64,000 bases of DNA from CADEED01 sp043747835 (GTDB taxonomy: Bacteria; Pseudomonadota; Gammaproteobacteria; Steroidobacterales; Steroidobacteraceae), in NCBI GenBank assembly GCA_043747835.1, contig JAYTOK010000025.1, forward strand, positions 1 to 64,000, in the 5' to 3' direction. Below the pieces are notes generated by a model. The model was not told where the DNA came from and did no database searches. It saw only the letters and a list, made by a program, of their open reading frames with translations. Positions 62,419 through 64,000 of the stretch are shown here, one piece after another. Position 1 is the first letter of the stretch, and the number at the start of each line of letters is the position of its first letter. Position numbers and translations under genes: made by a program.

Positions 62419-63909
62419 ATGAAACGCCGAACTTTTCTCGTTGGCTCAGCTACCGCTGCGCTGTGCCAGCAACTGTTGCGCGACCGCGCTTGGGCTTCGA
62501 TACCGCTTCCCGACACGATGACTGCAACGCGCCTCGATGGCAGCACGGTCCTCCTCAATCGCGCCACGGTTGCAGACCTGCGCGATGGATTGCGAGGCCC
62601 GTTGCTCTTCCGAGGCGAACCCGGATACGACGAGGCACGCAGAGTCTGGAACGCTTCGATCGACCGTCGCCCGGCACTCATTGCGCGCTGCACCGGCGCA
62701 GCCGATGTCTCCCGAGCGCTCCAGTTCGCAAGTGCCCATCGCCTGCTGGTGGCCGTGCGCGGTGGCGGGCATAGCGCATCCGGGGCTTCCGTCTGCGAAG
62801 GCGGACTCATGCTCGATCTGTCGCTGATGCAGAGTGTTCGCGTCGACCCGCAGCGCGCAACGGCACGCGTCGAACCCGGAGTGTTGTTGGGCGCGGTGGA
62901 TCGAGAGACGCTTTCCTTCGGTCTCGTAACGACCACGGGAATGGTTTCGCATACGGGCGCAGCCGGTCTGACGCTGGGCGGCGGATGCGGGCGACTGGCG
63001 CGGCGCTTCGGTCTCGCCGTCGACAATGTGACGGCCGTGGACATCGTCTCGCCCGATGGAGTCCTGCGCGCCGCGAGCGCTGGCGAGAATTCCGATCTCC
63101 ATTGGGCCGTGCGCGGTGGCAGTGGCAATTTTGGCGTCGTCACTTCCTTCGAATATCGCCTGCATCCGTTCGAGCCGCTGGTTTTCGGAGGAACTATCCA
63201 GTTCGCGTACAAGGACGCCCGGGATGTCCTGCGATTTTTCGCCGAGTTCGTCGCCGACGCGCCCGATTCGCTGTGGGCCACCGTCAACCTGGGCGATACG
63301 GAATCGAAGAATCGCGACCTGACTATCGACATCTGCTTCAGCGGAGATGCGGCGGCGGGCGAAAAACTCCTGAAGCCTCTGCGCCGCTTTCGAAAGCCGT
63401 TGCGGGACGAGATAGGGCTGGTGGATTACCGGAAATTGCAGACGAGTCTCGACGTCGAAGGACGTCACGGTCTTCTCCGCTACCAGACATCAGGCTACCT
63501 GCTGCGCCTCGAGAATAGCTTGATCGACGCCGTGCTCGCCCAGTTCGAAGACACCGAAGCGATGCCGCTTCGCGTGCTCATCATGTCGTGGGGTGGCGGT
63601 CAGATCGCGCGTATCCCACGCGAGACCACGGCGTATTGGCATCGCGACGTGCGCTGGAACGTCAATGTGGCCGCGAGCTGGACGGATCCTGCGGAAAACG
63701 ATTCTCGAAAGCAAAGAGTGCGCACCGCCTGGTCGGCCCTCGAGCCCATGACGCACGGCTTCTATGCGAACTCGATCACCGGCCGCGGCGCGGATGCGAT
63801 GCGTGGCACCTATGGCGCCAATTACGATCGCTTGGCGCGCATCAAGCGGATCTATGATCCTAACAACCAGCTGAGAATGAACGCCAACGTGCTGCCTGCG
63901 AGCTCGTGA
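62419..63909 (+). CDS. Tat-exported FAD-binding oxidase, berberine-bridge type
   Basis: 496 residues. The N-terminus MKRRTFLVGSATAALCQQL has a twin-arginine signal. FAD_binding_4 domain: VAVRGGGHSASGASVCEGGL, whose histidine is the usual covalent FAD attachment site, GGGCGRLARRFGLAVDNV and GSGNFGVVTSFEYRLHPF. The C-terminal BBE motif is IYDPNNQLRMNANV. Such enzymes oxidise sugars, alkaloids or other alcohols with oxygen, giving hydrogen peroxide. Substrate unknown. Divergent from frmA. Confidence 0.9.
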   Translation: MKRRTFLVGSATAALCQQLLRDRAWASIPLPDTMTATRLDGSTVLLNRATVADLRDGLRGPLLFRGEPGYDEARRVWNASIDRRPALIARCTGAADVSRALQFASAHRLLVAVRGGGHSASGASVCEGGLMLDLSLMQSVRVDPQRATARVEPGVLLGAVDRETLSFGLVTTTGMVSHTGAAGLTLGGGCGRLARRFGLAVDNVTAVDIVSPDGVLRAASAGENSDLHWAVRGGSGNFGVVTSFEYRLHPFEPLVFGGTIQFAYKDARDVLRFFAEFVADAPDSLWATVNLGDTESKNRDLTIDICFSGDAAAGEKLLKPLRRFRKPLRDEIGLVDYRKLQTSLDVEGRHGLLRYQTSGYLLRLENSLIDAVLAQFEDTEAMPLRVLIMSWGGGQIARIPRETTAYWHRDVRWNVNVAASWTDPAENDSRKQRVRTAWSALEPMTHGFYANSITGRGADAMRGTYGANYDRLARIKRIYDPNNQLRMNANVLPASS

Positions 63910-63922
63910 GCTTCCGCGCTGA

Positions 63923-64000
63923 CTAAAGGATCGACGCGCCCTCGTCCGCCGCCGTCGCGCCTTCGCGCAACCGCGTGAACAGCTCGCGGCCCACGCCATA
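63923..64000 (-). CDS. C-terminal end of a gene leaving the window, possibly phosphogluconate dehydratase
   Basis: The last 25 codons, ending in TAG, read YGVGRELFTRLREGATAA then DEGASIL. The G-RELF...R...A-D/E-GAS pattern resembles the C-terminus of 6-phosphogluconate dehydratase (Edd), but so short a piece cannot prove it. The gene is on the reverse strand and convergent with the FAD oxidase gene (13 bases between stops). Confidence 0.4.
   Translation of the reverse strand, partial: YGVGRELFTRLREGATAADEGASIL

Overview
The window is a GC-rich, tightly packed bacterial chromosome segment with about 65 genes, many overlapping by 1-4 bases. The gene set suggests a heterotrophic gammaproteobacterium: cfa operon, TonB receptor, azurin, leucine (liu) degradation, glutathione-linked formaldehyde oxidation, YceH/YebC/DUF486 proteins and IS1-type transposase. 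A Steroidobacteraceae- or Xanthomonadales-like host is a guess. No rRNA, tRNA or CRISPR array was seen.

Layout. 1-3921: end of a fatty-acid desaturase, then an FAD oxidoreductase / DUF1365 / cyclopropane fatty acid synthase operon. 3922-9548: two tandem small membrane proteins, genes resembling D- and L-2-hydroxyglutarate dehydrogenases around a VOC lipoprotein, an esterase-like lipoprotein and a DUF4112 protein. 9549-10065: non-coding, with a nested inverted-repeat element. 10066-13415: a reverse-strand operon of flavin reductase, azurin, acyl-CoA thioesterase and a CpcT/CpeT-like protein. 13539-17478: a two-gene exported molybdenum hydroxylase and an aminotransferase. 17494-25388: mixed housekeeping genes, threonine aldolase, TonB receptor and PilZ protein.

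25579-31241 holds a reverse-strand Rhs/YD-repeat cluster split into three separately exported proteins, followed directly by a small immunity-gene candidate. 31454-34061 is a 2608-bp IS1-family-like element with 17-bp terminal inverted repeats, an 8-bp target duplication and four passenger genes. 34163-41320 carries typA, dodecin, a frameshifted LysM gene, lipoprotein, SIMPL, DUF2721, cyclophilin, yebC, a nitroreductase and a third member of the small membrane family.

41375-48628 is the leucine catabolic cluster: liuB-liuC-liuD plus a CPBP protease on the reverse strand, and liuA plus a GntR-type regulator on the forward strand. Next come two tandemly duplicated S9 peptidases, a Tat-exported Gfo/Idh/MocA protein, an unknown secreted protein, a Tat-exported archaemetzincin, a TPR protein, a Rieske oxygenase and an APC permease. 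The right end holds the formaldehyde operon frmA-gfa-fghA, a Tat-exported FAD oxidase and the last codons of a gene leaving the window.

The most striking structure outside genes is a family of long perfect palindromes built on GGGGACAGAT at 39394, 45757 and 59668. The one at 45757 lies in frame inside liuB and is translated. The split Rhs cluster is the best candidate for an unusual system.
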